Notes under the pieces: generated by a model | Told to the model about the DNA's origin: nothing | Seen by the model: the letters and a program-made list of their open reading frames with translations, nothing else | Databases searched by the model: none | Shown: piece after piece, positions 28,762-37,850 of the stretch | Numbering within the stretch: position 1 is the stretch's first letter | How the letters are laid out: every line of letters starts with the position of its first letter | Made by a program: the position numbers and the translations under genes | Origin: Lacimicrobium alkaliphilum | GTDB lineage: Bacteria > Pseudomonadota > Gammaproteobacteria > Enterobacterales > Alteromonadaceae | Assembly (NCBI RefSeq): GCF_001466725.1 | Contig: NZ_CP013650.1 | Coordinates: 4,278,001 to 4,342,000, forward strand | Length of the DNA: 64,000 nucleotides | Direction of reading: 5' to 3'

Positions 28762-29072
28762 GGGTTAATACGTTGGCGCCAGTAACCAGGTTTTCTTGAA
28801 TGATGAGCAACTGCAATAACAATTACCTCTTCGGCACTCTCGGCAACCACGATGTCATATGGAAACCGTTTGAGTATCAGTCGTTTCACGCCCTTGTCGC
28901 CAGATTTACCCGGCATTGGAGAAAGGGAGAGAATATCTTCTTCTATCAGGTCTACAGCTATTTCTACAGCACCAGCAAATTCTGCTCCAAGCCCATCACG
29001 CTCCCTGTTATACCAGTTGGCCGCTGCTATCGCTTCATCGGCGGCCTCCTGGAGTATCCTTACTTTTCTCAT
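28758..29072 (-). CDS. RelE/ParE-family toxin
   Basis: A 104-residue toxin of the RelE/ParE superfamily. The N-terminal helix pair is ILQEAADEAIAAANWYNRERDGLGAEFAGAVEIAVDLI and the strand region is KRLILKRFPYDIVVAESAEEVIVIAVAHHSRKPGYW, with the conserved arginine and His-Xn-Arg-Xn-Trp ending of ParE-like proteins. Its target (gyrase or ribosome) cannot be read from the sequence. The ATG overlaps the antitoxin stop by one base (TAATG). Confidence 0.9.
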   Translation of the reverse strand: MRKVRILQEAADEAIAAANWYNRERDGLGAEFAGAVEIAVDLIEEDILSLSPMPGKSGDKGVKRLILKRFPYDIVVAESAEEVIVIAVAHHSRKPGYWRQRINP

Positions 29073-29311
29073 TACTGATCCTTGTATCGCGACCTCATTT
29101 GCTGCCTGAACTCCTCGCGGTCGAGCAGTTTAGCCTGACCTGAATCAATCAGAGAAATCCGGTGTAAAATTTCGCGGTCCCATGCCTCCTTAACACCGCT
29201 TTCTCCAGGCTCATCCAGGCTCGCTATAAGGTCATGCGCCAGCTCTGCACGTTCTGCTTCGGTGAGTTCAAGTACTTCGGTGCGTATCCTTGCTAATACT
29301 TCAGTAGCCAT
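29072..29311 (-). CDS. Addiction-module antitoxin
   Basis: A 79-residue protein starting MATEVLARIRTEVLELTEAERAELAHDLIASLDEP, the signature of short antitoxins of the addiction-module family paired with RelE/ParE toxins. It is acidic, with an unstructured, charged C-terminus (REEFRQQMRSRYKDQ) that would wrap the toxin. The ATG at 29311, preceded by GGAG, is preferred over a longer frame that starts in non-coding repeat-like sequence. Confidence 0.88.
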   Translation of the reverse strand: MATEVLARIRTEVLELTEAERAELAHDLIASLDEPGESGVKEAWDREILHRISLIDSGQAKLLDREEFRQQMRSRYKDQ

Positions 29312-29358
29312 AACGGCTCCAATATTCAATGATATAAACATTCTAGCTTCAGAAAGAG

Positions 29359-29431
29359 CCCCTAACAAGGTGGCCGTTCGGACTCAAACTGTGCTGCGCT
29401 TCGTTTGCGTCGCACAGCTTTCGGGTTATGT
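29359..29431 (+). repeat. attC-like hairpin beside the TA pair
   Basis: The stretch begins CCTAACAAGGTGGCCGTTCGG and ends CTTTCGGGTTATG. It has a central imperfect stem, CTGTGCTGCGC against GCGTCGCACAG. CTAAC at one end, GTTATG at the other and an internal GGACTCAAAC block resemble the 59-base elements of chromosomal integrons. With GTTAGGG at 28757 it would bracket the TA pair as a cassette of about 670 bp. No integrase gene is in the window, so this is tentative. Confidence 0.45.
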
Positions 29432-29596
29432 TCACTGTAATATCAGCCTTTCAAACCCCATAATGTGCAAAGCTGGGTGATCTCGCAGAGGCGCAGAGGT
29501 TTCAGGCTGTTCTTCTGTTACCGTCTTCGTGCTCTTCGTGGTTAAAGGCTTTCAGACCACGAAGGACGCGAAGAGCATGAAGAAAGCGGCTGTTAG
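29431..29596 (+). repeat. Direct repeat copy B, right of the TA pair
   Basis: Second copy of the repeat described at 28589-28761, about 843 bases further on. It contains its own inverted repeat: CTTCGTGCTCTTCGTGGT pairs with the later ACCACGAAGGACGCGAAGAGCATGAAG. A plus-strand ORF over this stretch is not considered real. Confidence 0.85.
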
Positions 29597-29661
29597 CCGG
29601 ATACATAGAAGCCAGGAGATTAAGAACGGTATTTTTGGTGTCATTGTCGGAATAAATTCTG

Positions 29662-29689
29662 AAAAAAAGCCCGGCCAAACTGGCCGGGC
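29662..29689 (-). terminator. Terminator of ilvC
   Basis: Arms GCCCGGCCA (29669-29677) and TGGCCGGGC (29681-29689) pair perfectly over 9 bp with a three-base loop. Read on the minus strand, seven T follow directly. Confidence 0.92.
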
Positions 29690-29747
29690 AACAACAGGTG
29701 CCAGGGCACCTAACGACAGAAAATGGGAGAAATTTTCTGCGACTTGC

Positions 29748-31232
29748 TTAACTCTTTTCCACTATGGCTTTCATGTCTTTCATGTAACCACGCAGTGTAT
29801 CTCCGATTTGCTCGACAGGGTGCTGGCGAATGGCAGCGTTTACCTGCACCAGGGTCTTGTTGTCGACACTGTGGGAATCCAGATTCAGGCCTTTACCAAT
29901 CAGATCCGTGCCCACTTTTGGCATAAACTGCTCTGCCAGTAGCGGCATGGCCGCGTTAGCAAAAAGATAGTTACCGTATTCTGCAGTATCTGAAATCACC
30001 ACATTCATTTCGTACAAACGCTTACGGGCAATGGTGTTGGCAATCAGCGGTGTCTCGTGCAGTGATTCGTAATAAGCCGATTCCGGTAACATTCCCGACT
30101 CCACCATCACATCAAAGGCCAGTTCAACACCGGCTTTGATCATGGCTACCAGCAAAATACCCTTGTCAAAAAATTCCTGCTCATCAATCTTGCCATCGTA
30201 TTCAGGTGCCTGCTCAAAGGCGCTTTGGCGGGTTTGTTCACGCCATTTCAGCAAGTTGGCATCGCCATCCGCCCAGTCCTGCATCATGGTGCGGGAGAAC
30301 TCGCCGCTGAGTATGTCGTCCTGATGCTTTTCAAACAGCGGCCGCAACATCGACTTAAGCTCCTCAGACAGAGCATGAGCCTTAAGCTTGGCGGGATTCG
30401 ACAGCCTGTCCATCATATTGGTGACACCGCCGATCTTCAGTGCCTCAGTAACAGCCTGTAAACCATACTGTATCAGTGCGCTGGCATAGGCTTTGTCGAT
30501 TCCATCGGCGACCATTTTATCAAAGGCCAGCAGGGCTGCAGTTTGCTGCATACCACAGAGAATGGTTTGCTCGCCCATCAGGTCGGATTTAACTTCCGCC
30601 ACAAAAGATGACTCCAGTACCCCGGCTCTGTCGCCACCTGTGGCCGAAGCCAGGGCTTTGGCGATTTCCAGGCCCTGTCCCTGAGGATCATTTTCGGGGT
30701 GCACTGCAATCAGTGTGGGCACACCAAAACCGCGTTTATATTCTTCACGCACCTCGGTGCCGGGGCATTTAGGCGCACACATCACCACGGTGATATCGTC
30801 GCGAATCTGCTGGCCTTCTTCAACGATATTAAAGCCGTGAGAGTAAGACAGTGTTGCGCCCTTTTTCATCAGCGGCATGACGGCTTCTATCACATTGGCA
30901 TGCTGTTTATCCGGTGTCAGGTTGTAAACCAGATCTGCCTCGGGGATCAGCTGCTGATAGGTACCCACGGTAAAATCGTTACTGCTGGCACGTTCATAAG
31001 ACTCACGCTTCTCATCGATAGCGCTTTGGCGCAGGGCATAGGACACATTCAGTCCGGAATCGCGCATATTCAGACCCTGGTTCAGGCCCTGTGCGCCGCA
31101 ACCGATGATGACAATCTTTTTGCCTTTAAGGAGATCACAACCGGACTGAAATTCTTCCCGGTTCATAAAACGACAGCGACCAAGCTGGTCCAGCTGCTCT
31201 CTGAGTTTCAGAGAATTAAAATAATTAGCCAT
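29748..31232 (-). CDS. ilvC: Ketol-acid reductoisomerase (class II)
   Basis: A 494-residue NADPH-dependent enzyme (E. coli IlvC is 491) that isomerises and reduces acetolactate and acetohydroxybutyrate in valine and isoleucine synthesis. The nucleotide-binding [18 protein letters not shown] and LTPDKQH motifs, [27 protein letters not shown], and duplicated C-terminal helical domains identify the long class II form. ATG 31232 with GGAG upstream is the start. The open frame extends upstream another 69 codons through the operator region, which is not coding. Divergent from ilvY. Confidence 0.97.
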   Translation of the reverse strand: MANYFNSLKLREQLDQLGRCRFMNREEFQSGCDLLKGKKIVIIGCGAQGLNQGLNMRDSGLNVSYALRQSAIDEKRESYERASSNDFTVGTYQQLIPEADLVYNLTPDKQHANVIEAVMPLMKKGATLSYSHGFNIVEEGQQIRDDITVVMCAPKCPGTEVREEYKRGFGVPTLIAVHPENDPQGQGLEIAKALASATGGDRAGVLESSFVAEVKSDLMGEQTILCGMQQTAALLAFDKMVADGIDKAYASALIQYGLQAVTEALKIGGVTNMMDRLSNPAKLKAHALSEELKSMLRPLFEKHQDDILSGEFSRTMMQDWADGDANLLKWREQTRQSAFEQAPEYDGKIDEQEFFDKGILLVAMIKAGVELAFDVMVESGMLPESAYYESLHETPLIANTIARKRLYEMNVVISDTAEYGNYLFANAAMPLLAEQFMPKVGTDLIGKGLNLDSHSVDNKTLVQVNAAIRQHPVEQIGDTLRGYMKDMKAIVEKS

Positions 31233-31354
31233 TTGTTGCTCCAAATATCCAGGCTCAGCGCCAGGATGGAAAACCTTCTTCTTACAAGCCAGTGACGTAC
31301 TTGTATGTTGGCGCTGATGATAGACTAGCCAGTCTGTTGAATAAAATGATATAT

Positions 31355-31373
31355 ATGCAATACAGTGTTGCAT
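31355..31373. promoter_or_regulatory. Putative IlvY operator
   Basis: ATGCAA-TACAGTG-TTGCAT is a perfect 6-bp inverted repeat around seven bases, located 16 bases before the ilvY start and 122 bases before ilvC. E. coli IlvY, a LysR-type activator that responds to acetolactate, binds TTGCAA-containing palindromes in the ilvY-ilvC gap. The site fits that model. Confidence 0.7.
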
Positions 31374-31388
31374 TAAATGAAATAAACT

Positions 31389-32246
31389 ATGGATATCCGT
31401 TCTCTTCAGTTGTTTCAGCACCTGGCCGCCAGTCTGCATTTCGGTAAGACTGCCGAGGCCATGTTTGTTTCCCCGTCCACCCTCAGTCGCGCCATCCAGA
31501 GACTCGAACAGGAATGTGGCACCAGCCTGTTTGTGCGTGATAATCGTAATGTGCGGCTTACCGCAGCCGGGATTAAGTTACTGGATTTCAGCAGCCGTAC
31601 GCTGCAGGACTGGCAGGAAGTGAAAACGGAGATTCAGCGCCAGAGTCAGGCCGTGCAGGGGGAGCTCTCCCTGTTTTGCTCTGTAACCGCCAGCTACAGC
31701 CATTTGCCAGCCTTGTTAGAGCGGTTTCGCCATCGCTATCCGCAGGTGGAGATTAAGCTGACTACCGGCGACCCGGCAATGTCCGTGGAGAATGTGCGGG
31801 CTAAAAAAATGGATCTTGCTATCGCCGTGGAATCACCTGAATTTGCTGATGAGCTGAGCTTTCAGCATCTGGATACTCTGCCGCTTGTGCTGATCTGTCC
31901 CTCATATCTGCGCCTTACCCAGTTACAGCAGATTGACTGGCGACAGGTGGCCATGGTGTTACCGGAGTCAGGACCTTCGCGGCGCATTGTTTACCATTGG
32001 CTGGCCGAGCGCGGGATCCGGCCCAATGTGTATGCGTCGGTGGCCGGTAACGAGGCCATCGTCAGCATGGTTGCCCTGGGTTGCGGTGTGGGAATTGTGC
32101 CGCGTCCGGTGGTTGAACAGTCGGTACTGGCTAACCAGATTACGATCATTTCGTTACCGGATATCGAGTCATTCAAACTCGGAATCTGCTGCCTGAAAGA
32201 ACGGGCGACAGAACCCCTTATTCAGGCACTGATGGCGCAGATATAA
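31389..32246 (+). CDS. ilvY: LysR-type activator of ilvC
   Basis: A 285-residue LysR-family regulator. The winged helix-turn-helix is at residues 1-60 ([44 protein letters not shown]) and the substrate-binding domain at about 90-285. Position and divergence from ilvC match IlvY of E. coli, which activates ilvC when acetolactate or acetohydroxybutyrate binds. It probably represses its own gene through the shared operator. Confidence 0.92.
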   Translation: MDIRSLQLFQHLAASLHFGKTAEAMFVSPSTLSRAIQRLEQECGTSLFVRDNRNVRLTAAGIKLLDFSSRTLQDWQEVKTEIQRQSQAVQGELSLFCSVTASYSHLPALLERFRHRYPQVEIKLTTGDPAMSVENVRAKKMDLAIAVESPEFADELSFQHLDTLPLVLICPSYLRLTQLQQIDWRQVAMVLPESGPSRRIVYHWLAERGIRPNVYASVAGNEAIVSMVALGCGVGIVPRPVVEQSVLANQITIISLPDIESFKLGICCLKERATEPLIQALMAQI

Positions 32247-32320
32247 CATTGGCAGGCACACTCGCCACCTGAGTCGCGTTTAGGTACTATGAGCTTCCCT
32301 GAAACGGACTGACCCTGACA

Positions 32321-33196
32321 ATGCTGTGGATCCCTTTCACCCTGATGGCCGCTTTGATGCAGGCCTGGCGCAATGCTTTTCAGAAAAAACTCAGCAACGA
32401 GGTGGCCGCCAGTGGCGTGACACTGGCCCGTTTTGTGCTGGCAGGCCCTATGGCGGCCCTGTATTTGTCGGGGCTGCATCAATTTCAGCCTGCCTCTGGG
32501 CCGGTTTTTACTGTGCCGTTGCTGGGATTTATCCTCGGTGCCGCATTGATGCAGATCCTGGCGACCGCGCTGATGGTTATTTTATTCAAGCGACGCAACT
32601 ACGCTATCGGTGTCGGACTGGCCAAGAGTGAAGCGGTGCTGGCTGCGGCTCTTGGTGTGGTTTTCTTTTCCGCATCACTGAGTTTGCTCGGCTGGCTGGG
32701 TGTACTGTTGGGTGCAATCGCCATACTGCTGCTCAGCGGTATCAATCGGATCCGGAGCTGGTCATGGGATAGCCTGCTACTGGGAATTGGCAGTGGGCTG
32801 GCCTTTGCGCTGACATCCCTGTGGGTTCGACAGGCCAGTCTGGAACTGGGATTGCCCTTCCCCCATGGTGCCGCCTGGGTGCTGTTGCTGGTTTTGTTGT
32901 TACAGACATTGTTGTTAACCGTCTGGCTGTTGATTACAGACAGGTCTACTCTGCTGGCGCTGTGGCAACGGCCGGGCCTGACTCTGGTTATCAGCCTGTT
33001 CAGTTGTCTGGGCTCAATAGGCTGGTTTACCGCTATGAGCCTGGAAACGGTGGCACTGGTTAAAACCCTGGGTCAGGTAGAAATCTTTTTCAGCCTGCTG
33101 ATTTCCCGCTATTTGTTTCGAGAATCGCTGGCAAGGGCTGATAAATGGGGATTGTTATTGATTGTGGTGGCGGCGATATGTGTGGTGTGGGCTTAG
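32321..33196 (+). CDS. EamA/DMT superfamily transporter
   Basis: A 291-residue inner-membrane protein with ten predicted helices arranged as two EamA repeats (for example GFILGAALMQILATALMVILF, EAVLAAALGVVFFSASLSLLGWLGVLLGAIAILLL, and TLGQVEIFFSLLISRYLFRESL). Drug/metabolite transporters of this type export amino acids or metabolites. Its neighbourhood with ilvY-ilvC is suggestive of amino-acid export, but nothing in the sequence proves it. A terminator follows. Confidence 0.85.
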   Translation: MLWIPFTLMAALMQAWRNAFQKKLSNEVAASGVTLARFVLAGPMAALYLSGLHQFQPASGPVFTVPLLGFILGAALMQILATALMVILFKRRNYAIGVGLAKSEAVLAAALGVVFFSASLSLLGWLGVLLGAIAILLLSGINRIRSWSWDSLLLGIGSGLAFALTSLWVRQASLELGLPFPHGAAWVLLLVLLLQTLLLTVWLLITDRSTLLALWQRPGLTLVISLFSCLGSIGWFTAMSLETVALVKTLGQVEIFFSLLISRYLFRESLARADKWGLLLIVVAAICVVWA

Positions 33197-33222
33197 GTGT
33201 TATATCATCCATCTCTGGATAT

Positions 33223-33250
33223 AAAAAAACCGGCTTCTGCCGGTTTTTTT
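33223..33250. terminator. Bidirectional terminator
   Basis: AAAAAAACCGGC (33223-33234) pairs with GCCGGTTTTTTT (33239-33250) around TTCT. It serves both the EamA gene and the converging PEGA/FGE gene. Confidence 0.92.
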
Positions 33251-33270
33251 ATATGAGGGAAAGTGCAGGG

Positions 33271-35151
33271 CTAACGCTCCCTGACGACCCGCAGGCCGAT
33301 ATAGTTGGCTCTGAACTCAGGGTCGAGTTCCATACGGGTAGAGACTCTGGCCAGCCGCGGGGCGAAATTCCAGGCTCCGCCACGAACAACGGCGCCATTG
33401 CTCGAAGAACTGATGGTCCATTCCCAGACGTTCCCTACCGTATCAAACAGGCCGAATTTATTGCGATCAAAGGATGAAACCGGAGCGGCAGCAATATTTG
33501 ACCACTGGCTGCCACACCAGCCGCAGTTTGCATTACCGGTACCGACACTGTCACCCCACCAGTAATCTGACTCTGTACCGCCTCTGGCAGCATATTCCCA
33601 CTCGATCTCGGTGGGCAGGCGGTATTTCTTGCCACTGGCTTCGGTCAGCCAGTTTACATAAGCCTGCGCGTCGCGCTGGCTGATACAGACCACAGGATGT
33701 TTATCGCTGTTGGCATAGCCAGGTGTGCGCCAGTTCAGTTGCTCCTGCCATGTTGGGGCGCCCTGATCGTAGTAGGCACAGCCTTTGTCTTTTTCCGCGT
33801 CGGTGACATAACTGGTCTCTTCCACAAAACGGCGGAAGTCGGCCACAGTAATTTCGGTTTCACCGATACCGAAGGAATTATCCAGGGTCTGAGTCTCTAC
33901 CGGGCGCTCATTTTCCAGGCCGGTACCGGAGATATCACCCATGCGAAACGAGCCCGCAGGTACCACAATCAATTGCGGTCCGGGCTCATCACCGTGCAGA
34001 ATGTCCTGCACTTTTTCACCCTTGTTAAAGGCAAATTGCGCGCGCTGCATTTCGACTCTGAGGGTGGTGCTTTCTTTTAAATTGATGGTATCTGTGAAGG
34101 TTTCGTAGCCACGCTTGACCACTTCGATATCATGGGGACCGGCTGGCAGCATAATTTGCAGACGGGTTGAGCCGTAGCTTACGCCATCGATAAAGACTTC
34201 ATCGTCATAGACATTAGAGCGGATGGTTAGCTCGTACATCACCGACTCATCCGTGTTCACCTGGCTGTTATCCTGTGGCACGGTGATCACTTTGGCGACT
34301 TCAGGAGGCGTGCGCTCCGCCACACAGTAACGGCTGTCCAGGCCCAGTAACTGGCAGGCCTGAGTGCGTCTGAGGCTGCCTTTCACATCCACATTCATCT
34401 GTACGGCATAATTACCGGCGCCGCTGAAGCCATCGCGGGCGACTTCGCTGCGCAGGATCTGCACAAATACGTCGGAATAGGGGCGATGTTGTCTGGCGGC
34501 GGCCGCTTCGGTCAGGCCTTCATAGAGCTGATCAAGGAAACGTTTTGAGGCTTTCTGTTTGGCCAGTGACTTACCGCGCTCAGTACACTTTGCAAAGGTT
34601 TCATCGCGGTCACAGGTAATTTCGTGATTGACGGTGACGTTGTCCTGGCGGTTGAATTCTCTGACCAGGCGATCGACCCGCGCATTGTTAAGTTGTTCTT
34701 TAAGGCTTTCAATCTTATTCAGCAGGCTGTGTTTGGACAGCCGCAGTTGCTCTACGTCCAGTAGTTTTGACTGCCATTCATTGTAGCTGCTGGTAATGGC
34801 ATCCTTATTTTCTTTGTGAGCACGCACTGCGGATAAATAAGACTCGCGGGCGTCATTGATATCTATGCTCGGATCTTCGATAGTGCGTTCATACTGCACA
34901 TTCATTTCATTCAGGCGTAACTGGCGCGTATGTTCCAGTTCTTTACCCTTTTCTCGTAACGAGGCCAACTCCCGCTCCAGCTGTGCGGCCTTGGAGATCT
35001 CGTCTTCCAGGGTCCGGTGGTAGCTGTCGTATTCGCTTTGGTTGGTTTGAATTTGCTGTTGTATTTCCTCTACGGAAAAATTTTCCGCTGCGATCAGGCC
35101 CGCCGAATGTATCAGGGCTATCGCTAGAGCAAGGTGTGCTATTCGCTTCAT
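33271..35151 (-). CDS. Secreted protein: coiled coil, PEGA and formylglycine-generating-enzyme-like domain
   Basis: A 626-residue protein with a signal peptide (cleavage after GLIAA). In order it has: a long coiled coil (about residues 25-165); an unknown domain with cysteines (ITCDRDETFAKCTERG, ACQLLGLDSRYC); a PEGA domain (VYDDEVFIDGVSYGSTRLQIMLPAGPHDIEVVKRGYE, about 305-365); and a C-terminal FGE/SUMF1-fold domain from VPAGSFRMGDISG to GLRVVRER (about 395-626). The fold is shown by EWEYAARGG, FGLFDTVGNVWEWT and VRGGAWN. Such domains often bind ligands rather than make formylglycine. The Cys pair needed for catalysis is not evident at the usual place. It is probably periplasmic or cell-surface. 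Confidence 0.82.
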   Translation of the reverse strand: MKRIAHLALAIALIHSAGLIAAENFSVEEIQQQIQTNQSEYDSYHRTLEDEISKAAQLERELASLREKGKELEHTRQLRLNEMNVQYERTIEDPSIDINDARESYLSAVRAHKENKDAITSSYNEWQSKLLDVEQLRLSKHSLLNKIESLKEQLNNARVDRLVREFNRQDNVTVNHEITCDRDETFAKCTERGKSLAKQKASKRFLDQLYEGLTEAAAARQHRPYSDVFVQILRSEVARDGFSGAGNYAVQMNVDVKGSLRRTQACQLLGLDSRYCVAERTPPEVAKVITVPQDNSQVNTDESVMYELTIRSNVYDDEVFIDGVSYGSTRLQIMLPAGPHDIEVVKRGYETFTDTINLKESTTLRVEMQRAQFAFNKGEKVQDILHGDEPGPQLIVVPAGSFRMGDISGTGLENERPVETQTLDNSFGIGETEITVADFRRFVEETSYVTDAEKDKGCAYYDQGAPTWQEQLNWRTPGYANSDKHPVVCISQRDAQAYVNWLTEASGKKYRLPTEIEWEYAARGGTESDYWWGDSVGTGNANCGWCGSQWSNIAAAPVSSFDRNKFGLFDTVGNVWEWTISSSSNGAVVRGGAWNFAPRLARVSTRMELDPEFRANYIGLRVVRER

Positions 35152-35351
35152 TATTCCATTCCAAACGGGTCGCCAGCCGGCAAACTGCTATTATTTTTTT
35201 GGGCGTAATATTACTTCAAACGGCGACGATTAATTATTTGTCTAATTGTCGCAGTAAGGCCCTATGCTATTGAGTTGTCAAGTAAAGCGCAAGTATCATA
35301 GATGCTTATTGGCGATTAAATGGCATAAGTAAATAAAACCTCTTGCCCCTG

Positions 35352-36872
35352 TTATTGGCTCAGCAGTTGATTCAACAGGCGGTCAAAGGAACGGTATTGC
35401 AGCGCCTCGGCAATATGGGATCGGTCGATCTGCAGCTGCCCGTCTAAATCGGCGATAGTACGTGAAACCTTTAATATGCGGTGAAAAGTGCGGATGGAAA
35501 GGCCGAGCCGTTCGCTGGTACTGACCAGAAACTGGCGGTCAGTGCCAGCCAGCACGCAGTCCCTTTCCAGTTCATGATTATCCAGCAGAGCATTGGCCTT
35601 ACCGGCCCGCTGCATTTGCCGGTCTCTGGCTTTTTGCACTCTGATTCTGACAATTTCGCTGCTGTCCCCTTTATCTTTCAGTTGTTCGGCAAACTGACCC
35701 GATGGCAGTTTGGGCACATCCACCTGCAGGTCGATGCGATCCAGAAAAGGGCCGGAAATGCGATTCAGATAACGTAATATCTGCTCCGGGTTACTGCGCT
35801 TGTCTTCGCTGCTGCCTGTGGGGCTGGGGTTCATGGCTGCTACCAGCTGAAAGCGGGCCGGGAAATTGGCCTGGCGGGCAGCTCTTGAGATTGAGACCTG
35901 GCCGGATTCCAGGGGTTCGCGTAATACATCCAGCACTTTACGTTCAAATTCCGGTAATTCATCCAGAAACAACACCCCGTTATGGGCCAGGGATATCTCC
36001 CCGGGCCTGGGGATACTGCCACCCCCTACCAGAGCCACTGCAGAGCTGGTGTGATGAGGATGACGAAAAGGCCGTTGCAGCCAGGCTGCGGGGTCAACCG
36101 GCTTGCCGGCGATGGAATATACCGCAGCGGTTTGCAGGGCTTCTTCTTCTGTCATTGGCGGCAGAATTGCCGTGAGGCGATTGGCAAGCATGGTCTTGCC
36201 GGTTCCCGGGGGGCCGGTAAAGAGCAGATTGTGCCCCCCGGCTGCGGCGATCTCCAGCGCCCTTTTGGCCGCAGACTGACCGACAATATCGCGCAGATCC
36301 AACGGCACAGAAGATTCTGTTGTTAAGGTTGCGGCTGAAGGCTCTGCCAGTGGCAACACCTGCTGACCAATTAGATGATGATACACTTCGAGTAACTGAG
36401 AAGCGGGATAAAGTCGGGCCTGGCGGATGAGTGCCGCTTCTGTGGTATTTTGCTGCGGTAGGATCAGACTACGATTTTGTTTATAGGTCGCATAAGCCAG
36501 CGGCAGGGCACCCTGAATAGCCCGCAGTTCGCCAGTTAGTGCCAGCTCACCGGTAAGTTCATGGCAATCCAGCGCTGACTGCGGAATCTGGCCTCCGGCG
36601 GCAATAATGCCAATGGCGATAGCCAGATCGAAGCGGCCACCGTCCTTGGGCAAATCCGCCGGAGCCAGATTCACCGTTATACGCCGGGCCGGAAACTCAA
36701 AGCCGGAGTTAATCAGGGCGCTGCGTACACGATCCCTGGACTCGCGCACTGAGGCTTCCGGTAAACCAACGATATTAAAGGCCGGCAATCCGTTTGCCAG
36801 GTGTACTTCAACCCGGATAGGTGGCGCTTCGACACCAACACAGGCTCGGGTGTGGGCGATGGCGATAGACAT
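35352..36872 (-). CDS. comM: YifB/ComM Mg-chelatase-like AAA+ helicase
   Basis: A 506-residue protein. It has an N-terminal ChlI/Lon-like domain (CVGVEAPPIRVEVHLANGLPAFNIVGLPEASVRESRDRVRSAL), then a Mg-chelatase-type AAA+ domain with Walker A GPPGTGKTMLANRL and Walker B GVLFLDELPEF, and a C-terminal lid domain. Homologues (YifB, ComM) are hexameric branch-migration helicases that aid integration of DNA during natural transformation. Its place next to ilvL matches E. coli yifB. Confidence 0.93.
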   Translation of the reverse strand: MSIAIAHTRACVGVEAPPIRVEVHLANGLPAFNIVGLPEASVRESRDRVRSALINSGFEFPARRITVNLAPADLPKDGGRFDLAIAIGIIAAGGQIPQSALDCHELTGELALTGELRAIQGALPLAYATYKQNRSLILPQQNTTEAALIRQARLYPASQLLEVYHHLIGQQVLPLAEPSAATLTTESSVPLDLRDIVGQSAAKRALEIAAAGGHNLLFTGPPGTGKTMLANRLTAILPPMTEEEALQTAAVYSIAGKPVDPAAWLQRPFRHPHHTSSAVALVGGGSIPRPGEISLAHNGVLFLDELPEFERKVLDVLREPLESGQVSISRAARQANFPARFQLVAAMNPSPTGSSEDKRSNPEQILRYLNRISGPFLDRIDLQVDVPKLPSGQFAEQLKDKGDSSEIVRIRVQKARDRQMQRAGKANALLDNHELERDCVLAGTDRQFLVSTSERLGLSIRTFHRILKVSRTIADLDGQLQIDRSHIAEALQYRSFDRLLNQLLSQ

Positions 36873-36917
36873 AACTGCTTCCTTTCAAATCCTCTCCCTT
36901 AGTTATAGCAACCTTTA

Positions 36918-36967
36918 GGGCATGTTGATCTTTGCTGGATATTTTTGCAGCAAAGATCAACATGCCC
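36918..36967. repeat. Perfect 20-bp hairpin between yifB and the TRIC gene
   Basis: GGGCATGTTGATCTTTGCTG (36918-36937) and its exact reverse complement (36948-36967) flank a ten-base loop GATATTTTTG. It lies between the stop of the TRIC gene and the start of yifB, both on the minus strand. No T run follows on the minus strand, so it is not a standard terminator. A perfect 20-bp stem suggests a recently inserted palindromic repeat unit or a strong RNA-processing hairpin. Confidence 0.85.
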
Positions 36968-36974
36968 CAGGTTT

Positions 36975-37589
36975 TTAATGGCTGCCTTTAAACACAGGCA
37001 ACTGCCAATGCCAGTATATGGCGGCGAGCCGCAGTGCCAGGGTACCCAATAACCCCGAGAGCATGGCCATGCTGGCGCTGGTATCTACCAAGGTGCAAAG
37101 CACATACAGCATGCCGCCAAAAATACAGGTGGTGGCATAGAGCTCGCCCTTGAGCACCAGGGGGATTTCGCGGCAGATCACATCCCGGATCAAACCACCA
37201 AAGACCGCTGTCATGGTGCCCATAACGATGGCGATAAAGGGGCCGGTGCCATAATTTAAGGCCTTTTGTAGCCCCATCACATTAAAAAACGCCAGCCCCA
37301 GTGCGTCGGCTACCAGCAGGATCTGATAAGGGAATTTATGGGTGATGCGCAGCCAGACAATAGTGATAAAGGCGGCCAGAAGAATGGCGTACAGAAAATC
37401 CGGTTGCTGTACCCAGAACACCGGCAAATCCAGAATCATATCTCTTAAGGTGCCGCCGCCAATAGCGGTGACCGATGCCAGTACCACCACGCCAAAGCCA
37501 TCCATATACTTTTTATAGGCCATGAGTGTGCCGGAGATGGCGAATACCGCCACGCCAAAAAGATCGATCCAGTGCAGCCATTGCGCCAT
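36975..37589 (-). CDS. Trimeric intracellular cation (TRIC) channel family protein
   Basis: A 204-residue membrane protein with about seven helices and two repeats. The conserved pairs are AIGGGTLRDMILDLPVFWV and GGLIRDVICREIPLVL. This is the YicG/UPF0126 family, bacterial relatives of TRIC channels that pass potassium or other monovalent ions as homotrimers. The ATG has no strong ribosome-binding site but matches the usual start (MAQWLHWIDLFGVAVFAISGT). Divergent from the ilvL leader. Confidence 0.9.
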   Translation of the reverse strand: MAQWLHWIDLFGVAVFAISGTLMAYKKYMDGFGVVVLASVTAIGGGTLRDMILDLPVFWVQQPDFLYAILLAAFITIVWLRITHKFPYQILLVADALGLAFFNVMGLQKALNYGTGPFIAIVMGTMTAVFGGLIRDVICREIPLVLKGELYATTCIFGGMLYVLCTLVDTSASMAMLSGLLGTLALRLAAIYWHWQLPVFKGSH

Positions 37590-37720
37590 CGTTGTTATCC
37601 GGTACCCGCTCTGTTGATGCCTGATACTCTAATAGCAATAGTAAAAATAACAACAGCTTTTCCATTGTGCTGACAGGGTCGTTTGCCGATACAAAATAGT
37701 GGAATTATCCTAAAGCGGGC

Positions 37721-37744
37721 ATCCTAATAACGGCTTATTAGGAT
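37721..37744. promoter_or_regulatory. Perfect palindrome upstream of the ilv leader
   Basis: ATCCTAATAA-CGGC-TTATTAGGAT is a 10-bp perfect inverted repeat, with an additional half-like TATCCTAA at 37707. It lies 107 bases upstream of ilvL and 132 bases upstream of the divergent TRIC gene. It may be an operator for either; I do not recognise the regulator. Confidence 0.5.
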
Positions 37745-37850
37745 AGCTGTAACTAAAGTTATAAAACTAATGCTTGATCTGCCCTTTTACACCGTGGTAT
37801 TTCTAATAGGCAGTGACGTAACTTGATTAAATTAGGGCAAAAGCCTTTTT

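Noticed and set aside
29529..29942. Plus-strand ORF over direct repeat B and the ilvC 3' end
   Set aside because: It crosses the repeat, the ilvC terminator and the antisense of ilvC; no homologue-like sequence.
31233..31439. N-terminal extension of IlvC
   Set aside because: The open frame crosses the IlvY operator and the ilvY start; IlvC homologues begin at [14 protein letters not shown], which has its own ribosome-binding site.
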